The position numbers and the translations under genes are program-made. A model generated the notes under the pieces. That model was not told the origin of the DNA. It was given only the letters and a program-made list of their open reading frames with translations, and ran no database searches. A DNA stretch of 5,729 nt, from positions 1 to 5,729 of the forward strand of contig CAYVDH010000202.1 in NCBI GenBank assembly GCA_964450355.1, read 5' to 3'. Positions 1 through 5,500 of this stretch are shown here, piece by piece. Position 1 is the first letter of the stretch; every line of letters starts with the position of its first letter. The stretch comes from CAYVDH01 sp964450355. GTDB lineage: Bacteria; Bacteroidota; Bacteroidia; NS11-12g; UBA955.

Positions 1-137
1 GTTTCGGGGGTTTACGAAGTTGGCGATTTCGAAGCACAAAACTGTCTGCCAGCACTGAACTTGATACGAAGCACAAAGCTTCATTTAACCACTGAACCCG
101 CTTTTTTGCCAAACGCCTGTTAGCTGTTGCCATTTTA
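1..137 (-). repeat. Structured intergenic element 1 (attC-like), cut by the window edge
   Basis: Non-coding stretch directly after the stop of the propeller lipoprotein gene. Read on the minus strand it opens with CAGCTAACAGGCGTTTGGC, 11 bases after the stop codon, and continues with the submotifs GTTCAGTGGTT, TTTGTGCTTCG (twice) and GACAGTTTTGTG. A weak long-range inverted repeat joins 10-30 to 94-114 (12 of 21 positions pair). The opening CTAACA and the submotifs recur in the element at 2804-2989. The element may continue to the left of the window. I read it as the 3' recombination-site-like element of the cassette carrying the lipoprotein gene. That role is inference: the outer AGCTAAC only approximates the integron core RYYYAAC. 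Confidence 0.5.
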
Positions 138-1208
138 CTATTTATTCGTAGTCATTTCAGTTACTATTTCTCCATCATATTTCCAAATTCCATTCGCTCC
201 ACCAAACCAAATATTATCCTCTAAATCGCCAAAAATGAATAGTACATCAGAGAAAGCCTTTCCGTTGTAGTTAAATTCAGAAAACTTTTGACCATCAAAA
301 ATGCATAAATTAACCAAGTCAGCACCAAGCCAAAGATTACCATTTTTATCTTCATGAATTGCACGAATTCGCTTATTGCAAAGACCGTCTTCAACAGAAT
401 ATGTTTTGAATGAGCTACCGTCATAAACAGTTAATCCACTATTTCTATTTCCGTTAAACCCAAACCATATCTTTCCAGATTTGTCGCAGTAAATAGTTCG
501 TATTTGGTCTTCACATAATCCATCTTTTATCAAATATTGTGTAAATTCTTTACCATCAAATTGACTGACTCCACCGTGAGTCATTGATGCAAACCACATA
601 TTTCCTTTGCTATCTTTTCTTATAAAAGGAATCCAATTGTGGTACAAACTATCTATTTGTTTTTGTCCGATTTCGGTTAAATAGGATTTGAAGTTTTTCC
701 CATCATAGCAATAGGCTCCAGCACCACCAGTGCCAATCCATAAGTTGTTGTTATTATCGGTTGCTAAAGCATAAGCAGCATTGGGGCTTAGAGTGGGGTA
801 AACAGTGCTAATCCAACCTGTTGTGGTGTCTTGGTATGGCAGCGGTATTTGTTCAAACTTTTTTCTGTCGTATTTGGTTAAACCATTTTGAGTTCCGAAC
901 CATAGATTATTTTTATTGTCGGAAAGTATTGAAAAGACTCGATTACTACTCAATCCGTCTTTCATAGTATAATTTTTACATGTTTTACCGTCAAAATGGT
1001 AAACACCACCACCATTACTTGTGAACCAAAGCGTACCGTCTATATCTACGTAACCATTTGAAAACCCGTTATTAGGAAGAGGAATTTTGATTACTTCTGT
1101 GACCTTCTCAACTTCGGGTGATGATTTGTCATTTTTAACCTGTCCATTACAAGAAATAAATGAGGAAACTAAAATCAATAAAGAGATATTTCTAAGTGTG
1201 AATTTCAT
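138..1208 (-). CDS. Seven-bladed two-component-regulator-propeller lipoprotein
   Basis: A 356-residue exported protein. The reading frame stays open 43 codons further upstream, but the ATG at 1208 is chosen because it starts a lipoprotein signal: K2 and R6, a hydrophobic stretch at 8-18, then FISC with the lipidated Cys20. The longer start would be translated out of the upstream intergenic element. After a short linker there are seven copies of a W-F/I-G-type blade motif (LWF..G..YDGK) at about residues 59-74, 102-115, 156-171, 203-220, 246-264, 291-306 and 332-346, which is enough for one closed propeller. Blades of this kind (Reg_prop family) normally form the periplasmic sensor of hybrid two-component systems in Bacteroidota. 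Here there is no Y_Y_Y domain, membrane helix or kinase, so the protein is a stand-alone propeller, probably a ligand- or protein-binding surface or periplasmic lipoprotein. The leader is A-rich (AAAATACGAAAAATG). The ligand is unknown. Confidence 0.85.
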   Translation of the reverse strand: MKFTLRNISLLILVSSFISCNGQVKNDKSSPEVEKVTEVIKIPLPNNGFSNGYVDIDGTLWFTSNGGGVYHFDGKTCKNYTMKDGLSSNRVFSILSDNKNNLWFGTQNGLTKYDRKKFEQIPLPYQDTTTGWISTVYPTLSPNAAYALATDNNNNLWIGTGGAGAYCYDGKNFKSYLTEIGQKQIDSLYHNWIPFIRKDSKGNMWFASMTHGGVSQFDGKEFTQYLIKDGLCEDQIRTIYCDKSGKIWFGFNGNRNSGLTVYDGSSFKTYSVEDGLCNKRIRAIHEDKNGNLWLGADLVNLCIFDGQKFSEFNYNGKAFSDVLFIFGDLEDNIWFGGANGIWKYDGEIVTEMTTNK

Positions 1209-1356
1209 TTTTCGTATTTTATGGTTACAGCTAACAATTTGGCAAATGACGAGGCAGGGAAATAAATTTACAAATGCTCCATTCAACACCAAGTTTATTG
1301 ATTGCTCAAATGTTTCAATTCGTACTGTCTTGCCCATATTAGAGGCTGGCGTTTAT
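1209..1356 (-). repeat. Structured intergenic element 2 (attC-like)
   Basis: 148 bp between the dehydrogenase stop and the lipoprotein start. On the minus strand it runs from ATAAACGCCAGCC, just after the stop, to TTTGCCAAATTGTTAGCTG, just before the lipoprotein leader. That right end is the reverse complement, with a 3-base gap, of the sequence that follows the lipoprotein gene at 105-126, so this gene is bracketed by matching inverted ends. The middle holds GACAGT and AATTGAAACATTTG but no strong stem, so it is more degenerate than the element at 2804-2989. A reading frame from the upstream ATG at 1337 crosses this stretch and fuses to the lipoprotein. I regard that frame as chance. Confidence 0.45.
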
Positions 1357-2319
1357 TCATAGAACCTCAGGGTTAGCAATATTTGTAGGATTACCGTTAA
1401 TGAAATTCATTACGTTTTCAAATGCTTTTCCAAAATATAATTCATACCCGTTTCGTTCAACGTAACCCAAATGTGGTGTACAAACTACATTTGGGAATTT
1501 AAGAAACTCAAAATTTATGTCGTAGATAGGCTCTTCTTCATAAACGTCAAGTCCAATAAATAACGGTCTTCCCATTGCTAAGCATTTCAATAGCTTTCCT
1601 TTTTCAATAAGTTCCGCTCTTGCCGTGTTTATTAATACTGAATTTTCTTTCATACACATCAAGTCACTTTCTTTAACTATTCCGGTTGTTTTTTCATTAA
1701 GTCGGAGGTGCAATGTTATGATGTCTGATGTTTTGAAAAAAGTTTCTTTCGACTCAGCCTTTTCAAAACCATCGGCAACCGCTTTTTCTCGTGATGTTTC
1801 GCTTCCCCAAATTAAAACTTTTGCTCCGAAGACTTTGGCATATTGAGCAATCTTTTGCCCAATTTTTCCATAACCCCAAATTCCAAGTGTTTTGCCATGA
1901 ATAGTCGAACCAATGTTTATTTGCCACTTTCCATTTTTCATTCCTTCGATTGCCTGTGGGATATTTCTTACCGTATTCATTAGCAAAGCCCAAGTCAACT
2001 CTGCCGGTGCGATTGCTGAGCCAACTCCTTCCGCAACGGCAACTTTATATTTTGTGCAATCGACTAAATTTAAGTGGTTGGAAATTTTACCGGTCTGACT
2101 GATGAGTTTTAGGTTTGGAAGTAGTGAAAGTAATACTGCGTCCACCGATGTTCTTTCCCTTGTCAACACAAGAATATTTGTGTCTTGCAATTTTTCTGCT
2201 AAAGATTTCGGGTCTTTTTCTGTATAGTTAAGAATTTGGACATCCTGATTCATTAACAGGTCAAAACATTTAAGCTCTTTAATTATGTTTTGATAATCGT
2301 CCAAAATTGTAATTTTCAT
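1357..2319 (-). CDS. D-isomer-specific 2-hydroxyacid dehydrogenase, NAD(P)-dependent
   Basis: A 320-residue cytosolic oxidoreductase that would reversibly reduce a 2-oxoacid to the D-2-hydroxyacid with NADH or NADPH. The N-terminal part (about 1-100) and the C-terminal tail form the substrate domain. The central nucleotide-binding Rossmann domain starts at the G-Y-G-K-I-G loop (149-154) and ends near residue 285. The three catalytic residues of the family are in their expected settings: Arg234 in NTARAEL, Glu263 in DVYEEEP and His283 in CTPHLG. The length is normal for the family, which also includes phosphoglycerate, glycerate, formate and lactate dehydrogenases. The substrate cannot be read from the sequence. 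The ATG lies one base after the TAA of the upstream RraA-like gene, so the two are very probably co-transcribed and translationally coupled. The stop TGA is followed at once by the cassette-like element. Confidence 0.93.
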   Translation of the reverse strand: MKITILDDYQNIIKELKCFDLLMNQDVQILNYTEKDPKSLAEKLQDTNILVLTRERTSVDAVLLSLLPNLKLISQTGKISNHLNLVDCTKYKVAVAEGVGSAIAPAELTWALLMNTVRNIPQAIEGMKNGKWQINIGSTIHGKTLGIWGYGKIGQKIAQYAKVFGAKVLIWGSETSREKAVADGFEKAESKETFFKTSDIITLHLRLNEKTTGIVKESDLMCMKENSVLINTARAELIEKGKLLKCLAMGRPLFIGLDVYEEEPIYDINFEFLKFPNVVCTPHLGYVERNGYELYFGKAFENVMNFINGNPTNIANPEVL

Positions 2320-2320
2320 T

Positions 2321-2803
2321 TTAATGTAATTTTTCTTCTGAAACTACTATTCCATCTTCGTCACAATAAATGAAATGATTCGATACAAATTCGATGTTCG
2401 CAAAATTTAGAATGGCATTTATCTCCCCTTCATTTTTCTTTCCGCTTTTTAGTGGGTTTACATTTAGTGCTTTTAACCCAATATCCAGTTTTGAAATTGC
2501 AACACTGTCGCGGATACAACCATAAATAATTATTCCATTCCAATTATTTCTAACAGCTAATTCAGCCATATTATCACCCATTAATGCGCATCGGTTCGAG
2601 CCGCCACCATCTACAACGAGAACCTTGTCTGTTCCGTCTGTCTCTAATGTTTGTCGCACCAATGGATTGTTTTCAAAACACTTAATAGTTACTATTTTTC
2701 CGTGGAATGATTTTTTGCCGCCAAAGTCTTTAAAGCCAATTGGTAGTGCAACAGATATTTTAGTAATAAATTTGTCGCAAAGGTCGGCAGTTTCTATTTT
2801 CAT
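2321..2803 (-). CDS. rraA: RraA-family protein (RNase E activity regulator / aldolase-like fold)
   Basis: A 160-residue protein, essentially the length of E. coli RraA (161), and similar along its whole length: an N-terminal T-A-D-LCD, KCFENN near 41-46, VLVVDGGGS at 61-69, the LAVRNNW helix and IIIYGCIRD at 91-99. E. coli RraA binds RNase E and inhibits it. Most relatives in other bacteria are instead metal-dependent 4-hydroxy-4-methyl-2-oxoglutarate/oxaloacetate-type aldolases. This copy keeps the Arg98-Asp99 pair that binds substrate and metal in the enzymes, whereas E. coli RraA has Arg-Gln there. The acidic residue three positions after Asp99 in the enzymes is Ala102 here. A PLKSGKK stretch (117-123) follows. 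It is the first gene of a pair with the dehydrogenase. Whether it regulates RNase E or works on a 2-oxoacid is open; the neighbour favours metabolism. Confidence 0.88.
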   Translation of the reverse strand: MKIETADLCDKFITKISVALPIGFKDFGGKKSFHGKIVTIKCFENNPLVRQTLETDGTDKVLVVDGGGSNRCALMGDNMAELAVRNNWNGIIIYGCIRDSVAISKLDIGLKALNVNPLKSGKKNEGEINAILNFANIEFVSNHFIYCDEDGIVVSEEKLH

Positions 2804-2989
2804 AATGTTGTTGAATTTATTGTTAGGTTATGTTTTACGCTTGCCACAAATGGTTTGCAGATTTGCGATGGGCGGGCTTTTCAGTACAAATGTTCATTTG
2901 AAGAACTGAACTTTTTGTAACCACAAAACTGTCATGGAAGCACGAAACCCCACCTATTGCAAACGTGCTGTTAGCAGTAGGTTATCTTC
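2804..2989 (-). repeat. Structured intergenic element 3 (best attC-like palindrome)
   Basis: 186 bp without a gene, between the 180-residue protein and the RraA-like gene. Arms 2857-2876 and 2949-2968 form an imperfect inverted repeat in which 15 of 20 positions are complementary; four of the five differences are transitions. On the plus strand two of these become G-T wobbles. On the minus strand the element opens with CTGCTAACAGCACGTTTGC and its centre contains GACAGTTTTGTG and GTTCAGTTCTTCAAATGAAC, shared with element 1. An 8-bp direct repeat, TAGGTTAT, lies at 2824-2831 and 2978-2985, so the whole unit is bracketed. The motif TTTGTGGCAAG just upstream of the RraA-like leader resembles TTTGTGGGCAAG upstream of the gene at 3587. 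An integron-like recombination site or a small mobile palindrome both fit. Confidence 0.6.
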
Positions 2990-3532
2990 TCACAATGTCA
3001 TCACTATTTGATTATTCTTTTTTGCTTGTTTATAATCTTCATTCATGTCAGATTTCATTCCGGGACCGAAAGTAATATCTGATGTTTCGAGAAAGCCATC
3101 GTAAATAATTTGGCCATTAAAAGGCAAAATTGTGGCATTGACGAGAACGGGAAACCGATCATAAAAATCATCAAATCCATCACTTAATGCCTTTACCGCA
3201 TAAAATTTATTGTCATCAACGCTATTAAAAATGGCATAGCTGGTCAAACATTTTAAAATGACAAACTCGCCGGTAATAGACTTTTTGAAACCTTTCAAAA
3301 TGGCAATTTTCTCTTTTGTCAGACTATTAATATTTGATGAGAGGTAATCGTCCAATAATTTCATATCGGACAATAACGTGTCTCTACATTCTAATTTAAC
3401 AGTATAATCCAATTTGCGAAATTGGTCAAAACTAAAATCAGAATCAAAGAATTTGCTTTGAATCCCAACGAAATATAGAAGTTCAAGGTGTGTTTCTAAA
3501 TATGCTTTGTATTCTATTTCTGTTAGGATCAT
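2990..3532 (-). CDS. Unrecognised conserved-looking cytosolic protein, 180 aa
   Basis: I cannot assign this to a named family with confidence. The protein has no signal peptide or membrane helix. The first half (about 1-95) is rich in Leu, Lys, Asp and Glu and looks helical. The second half looks like a compact alpha/beta region with LVNATILPFNGQIIYDGFL (about 131-149), then ITFGPGM and a helix DYKQAKK, ending near QIVMTL. The order 'small-molecule-sized pocket, IIYDG, FG.G, Y..AK' is vaguely reminiscent of uncharacterised proteins that accompany SEC-C-type domains, but no cysteine cluster is present here. It sits alone between two non-coding elements, with its ATG 54 bp from the upstream stop, and is probably an independent cassette gene. 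The A-rich leader has no clear Shine-Dalgarno sequence. Confidence 0.8.
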   Translation of the reverse strand: MILTEIEYKAYLETHLELLYFVGIQSKFFDSDFSFDQFRKLDYTVKLECRDTLLSDMKLLDDYLSSNINSLTKEKIAILKGFKKSITGEFVILKCLTSYAIFNSVDDNKFYAVKALSDGFDDFYDRFPVLVNATILPFNGQIIYDGFLETSDITFGPGMKSDMNEDYKQAKKNNQIVMTL

Positions 3533-3586
3533 ACTTTGGTTTTTTTGTGCTTACTGTTAACAACAGCTAGCCGTTGTTATTGGCAT
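3533..3586 (-). repeat. Minimal intergenic palindrome (collapsed attC-like site)
   Basis: The 54-bp spacer between the secreted protein and the 180-residue protein holds a 22-bp near-perfect palindrome at 3558-3579 (TAACAACxGCTAGCxGTTGTTA, one mismatched pair). The AACAAC/GTTGTT and GCTAGC parts resemble the outer ends of the larger elements with the middle removed. Next to it, the minus-strand GTAAGCACAAAA is the reverse complement of the TTTTGTGCTT submotif seen in the larger elements. No U-tract follows the stem directly, so a rho-independent terminator is unlikely. Confidence 0.5.
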
Positions 3587-4558
3587 TTACTTTTTTATGT
3601 CGAAGTGTTTATATTTTTTCTTGATTTTTTGCTTTCTAATTAATTGATAATGAAATGGTTTATCCCCAACAAATACCTTATCTTCAACAGTGATATAGCT
3701 TTTTTTTGGCAATCCATTTTGATAAAGTATTTTCTCTATCTTTATCTGCACGTCTGCATCCTTCCAATCGCTTTCTGTATATGATATCACTTCCCAAGTT
3801 CCGGTTTTTTGACCGTTTTTATATTCCCCTCTTTCTAAAATTCGTTCATTTCTGTCTTTAATTTGCCAGGTGCCTTCAAGTTTTCCATTCTTTATGTTGT
3901 ATCGTATGGCTTCCAAAGTGTCTGAAAATCCGCCTAGCCAATATCCTCTTGATTGATAAAAAATGTATTCTCCGTCTATCATATTGGTCAATGATTCAAG
4001 AAACCTAACGTATTTATTATACTTTATTTCATCTTCTTCTTTAGAAATGCTCTTACAACATTCAGAACTATAGGTGTAGAAGTATCCCCCACGCCCTTTT
4101 GCACCAAATATTAAACACTCCGTATTTAGTTTTGCTCCAAAACCACAAGCATCACTACCGTAGTTAGTTCTGATTTTTATTGTATCACTTTTACCGCCTT
4201 TGTATGATTTAATTAACTTGAATTTGAGTTCATACTTTTTTTCTTTTGTTTCATAAAGAAAAAAACTCTGATAGGTTTCTTCAACTACTTGTGCGTCCAG
4301 CAAAATACCGGTAAATATTACATCTGAAATACTCGAAATCCCACTTGTCTCAGTTTGCGTCCAGCCCATTTCTTTGATTGGTAAATCAATCAAACCCATA
4401 CTGCAACTGCAAGCAAATGCCAATTTGGCTGAAAATACTAGGGTTATTATATTGATTGTTATAATTTTTATTACTTGCCCACAAACAAAGTATATACGCA
4501 AGTTTATTGCGTAAATCAACCTATTTGGGTTTACTATACGAAATGCATTTTTGTACAT
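3587..4558 (-). CDS. Secreted netrin/TIMP-like protein with MORN-like C-terminal repeats (start uncertain)
   Basis: Product of about 320 residues from the ATG at 4558. An Ala-Phe-Ala-Cys-Ser-Cys-Ser junction (Cys50 and Cys52) follows a hydrophobic stretch, so the mature protein should begin at the cysteine pair. This 'ACSC' start, a beta-rich segment (SDVIFTGIL, then YELKFKLIKSYKG), a second half with DACGFG and further cysteines (138, 148, 167, 168) are typical of bacterial TIMP/netrin-like domains. Residues about 215-283 then carry MORN-like strands (NGKLEGTW, YKNGQKTGTWEV, YQNGLPKKSY). The location is outer surface or periplasm; the function is unknown. The frame is open to 4669, but those extra codons are encoded by a terminator hairpin (4619-4655) and are not believable. 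From 4558 the signal region is unusually long (about 49 residues). A normal signal peptide would begin at codon 4469-4471, which is ATA, so the true start may be there, at TTG 4499-4501, or lost by mutation. Confidence 0.75.
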   Translation of the reverse strand: MYKNAFRIVNPNRLIYAINLRIYFVCGQVIKIITINIITLVFSAKLAFACSCSMGLIDLPIKEMGWTQTETSGISSISDVIFTGILLDAQVVEETYQSFFLYETKEKKYELKFKLIKSYKGGKSDTIKIRTNYGSDACGFGAKLNTECLIFGAKGRGGYFYTYSSECCKSISKEEDEIKYNKYVRFLESLTNMIDGEYIFYQSRGYWLGGFSDTLEAIRYNIKNGKLEGTWQIKDRNERILERGEYKNGQKTGTWEVISYTESDWKDADVQIKIEKILYQNGLPKKSYITVEDKVFVGDKPFHYQLIRKQKIKKKYKHFDIKK

Positions 4559-4618
4559 ACACAATTGTTTTCTCCCCACAAACATAACCAATTTCCAACA
4601 AACCACTAATATTATCAC
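4472..4618 (-). promoter_or_regulatory. Leader of the secreted-protein gene with perfect 7-bp stem and possible promoter
   Basis: A 7-bp perfect stem, TACGCAA/TTGCGTA (4495-4501 and 4507-4513, loop of 5), lies upstream of the probable signal peptide. On the minus strand it is followed by TATATACTTTG, close to the Bacteroidetes -7 box (TAnnTTTG) but with one extra base, and by TTTGTGGGCAAG. A second copy of the 10-mer TGTTTGTGGG lies 97 bp further upstream (4478-4487 and 4575-4584, plus-strand CCCACAAACA). If transcription starts here, translation from the ATG at 4558 would be impossible and the start would lie near 4471. The promoter call is weak. Confidence 0.25.
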
Positions 4619-4655
4619 AAAAAAAGCCCTCACCGTTTCGGGCAAGGGCTTTTTG
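4619..4655 (-). terminator. Strong bidirectional rho-independent terminator
   Basis: A 10-bp perfect stem (4621-4630 with 4645-4654, AAAAAGCCCT/AGGGCTTTTT) with further CC/GG pairing toward a GTTTC loop. The A-run on one side and T-run on the other make it functional in both directions. Read on the minus strand it ends in seven Ts and would stop transcription coming out of the 21-bp repeat array, insulating it from the secreted-protein gene. It forms the left part of the 97-bp repeat described separately. Confidence 0.75.
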
Positions 4656-4715
4656 TTCATACATTTCACCGATGTTTAGAGGTTATCGAGGCATAAACTG
4701 ATAGGGGTCAGACCA
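4619..4715. repeat. 97-bp direct repeat, copy A
   Basis: Aligns without gaps to 5351-5447 with 83 of 97 positions identical by eye. It consists of the terminator hairpin, a variable middle, the conserved block GGTTATCGAG.CATAAACTGA and the end AGGGGTCAGACCA. A small 6-bp stem (CAATCA/TGATTG, 4714-4719 with 4727-4732) overlaps its right edge. About 88 bp of unremarkable AT-rich DNA then leads into the first 21-bp array. Confidence 0.85.
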
Positions 4716-4769
4716 ATCATTAAGAGTGATTGAAAAAGATTTAACGGATTATTTTTTAATACTCCCCTT

Positions 4770-5157
4770 CTAAAATCGTTTATCTATACAAAATCATGTT
4801 TGTTACTATGGTTTTTGCTATTTCTACTACGATTTTTTCATTTGTTACTACGATTTTAGCTTTTTCTACTACGATTTTCACTTTTGTAACGTATCTTTTG
4901 TAAAAGCGACTACGATTTTTTCATTAGCGACTACGATTTTTGCTTTTGTTACTATGATTTTCAGTTTTGCGACTACGATTTTCAATTTTGTTACTACGAT
5001 TTTTGTTTTTTCTACTACGATTTTCCCTTTTGCGACTACGATTTTTGCTTTTGTTACGTATCTTTTGCAACTGATAGGCTTCAACCCCCAATTTCTACTA
5101 CGATTTTAGCTTTTTCTACTACGATTTTAGCTTTTGTTACTATCATTTTCACTTTTG
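4770..5157. repeat. 21-bp tandem repeat array 1 with leading inverted half-unit
   Basis: Fourteen recognisable units with core ACTACGATTTT begin at 4805, 4826, 4847, 4868, 4909, 4930, 4951, 4972, 4993, 5014, 5035, 5097, 5118 and 5139, all in strict 21-bp steps except at two interruptions. Both interruptions carry ACGTATCTTTTG (4889 and 5056), and the second also contains AACTGATAGG, the start of the right end of the 97-bp repeat. A single inverted core, CTAAAATCGT, precedes the array at 4770-4779. On the minus strand the units read as the heptad K-I-V-V-x-K-x, but the frame shifts at both interruptions and the longest frame (4878-5084) needs a TTG start. I therefore annotate a DNA repeat rather than a gene. 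The period equals two helical turns and phases the T-tracts. Confidence 0.85.
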
Positions 5158-5285
5158 CTGCCATGAAATCGAAAATTGTGTCTATCGGAAGCAATTTTTA
5201 GGCTTACCAAGCGTATTTTGAGGAATGCTTTTCATGTTTATCTGTTATACTATTTTGCTTTGCTTGGTTACTTTCTCCATTTTCT
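5158..5285. other. Non-coding spacer between array 1 and the inverted repeat
   Basis: 128 bp of AT-rich sequence without a convincing gene. Only very short minus-strand frames occur, such as a 27-codon one from the ATG at 5164 that runs into the heptads and stops at 5081. A 7-bp inverted pair, ACCAAGC/GCTTGGT, is present but weak. Confidence 0.5.
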
Positions 5286-5343
5286 ATTATGTTACCGACA
5301 CCTGCCTACATCTATTAAAGGATAAAGGTGTCGGTAACATAAT
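5286..5343. repeat. Perfect 18-bp inverted repeat with 22-bp loop
   Basis: Arms 5286-5303 and 5326-5343 (ATTATGTTACCGACACCT and its exact complement) enclose 22 bases. No T-run follows the stem on either strand, so a terminator is unlikely. The GGTGTCGG core resembles extragenic palindromes that accompany IS200-like/REP-associated transposases, but no transposase is in view. It stands just 7 bp left of the second 97-bp repeat. Confidence 0.85.
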
Positions 5344-5350
5344 TTAACAA

Positions 5351-5447
5351 AAAAAAAGCCCTCACCATTTCGGGCAAAGACTTTTGGGTAATACAGTTCG
5401 CCGTTGCTAAGTGGTTATCGAGCCATAAACTGAAAGGGGTCAGACCA
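5351..5447. repeat. 97-bp direct repeat, copy B
   Basis: Second copy of the unit at 4619-4715, same length and orientation, with 14 substitutions. The hairpin is weakened: the right arm has changed from AGGGCTTTT to AAGACTTTT, so G-T pairs replace part of the stem, while the central CC/GG pairing stays. The two conserved blocks in the right half are almost unchanged, suggesting that part matters more than the terminator. Confidence 0.85.
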
Positions 5448-5480
5448 AAAGGCGTTAAATACCTCCAAAAAAGCCTTTTT
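5447..5480 (+). terminator. Possible weak terminator hairpin after copy B
   Basis: AAAAGGC (5447-5453) pairs with GCCTTTT (5473-5479), followed by one more T. The loop of 19 bases is long for a rho-independent terminator, so this is a tentative call. Confidence 0.3.
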
Positions 5481-5500
5481 ATCCATTTTTTATGAATTTT

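Noticed and set aside
1209..1337. N-terminal extension of the lipoprotein from the ATG at 1337
   Set aside because: It would place 43 residues before a complete lipoprotein signal peptide and lies inside an intergenic structured element.
1087..1362. 91-residue plus-strand ORF
   Set aside because: It is antisense to the lipoprotein start and element 2 and shows no recognisable features.
3558..3579. Rho-independent terminator between the two genes
   Set aside because: No T-run follows the stem on either strand; the palindrome fits the cassette-end motif better.
4559..4669. Longest start of the secreted protein at 4669
   Set aside because: The first codons are the terminator hairpin that is repeated at 5351-5386, so they are not protein-coding.
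4878..5084. 68-residue lysine/valine-rich protein on the minus strand
   Set aside because: It is a by-product of 21-bp repeats, starts with TTG, and covers only part of the array because of frame shifts.
4803..5157. CRISPR array
   Set aside because: Units are directly adjacent 21-mers without unique spacers, and no cas gene is present.
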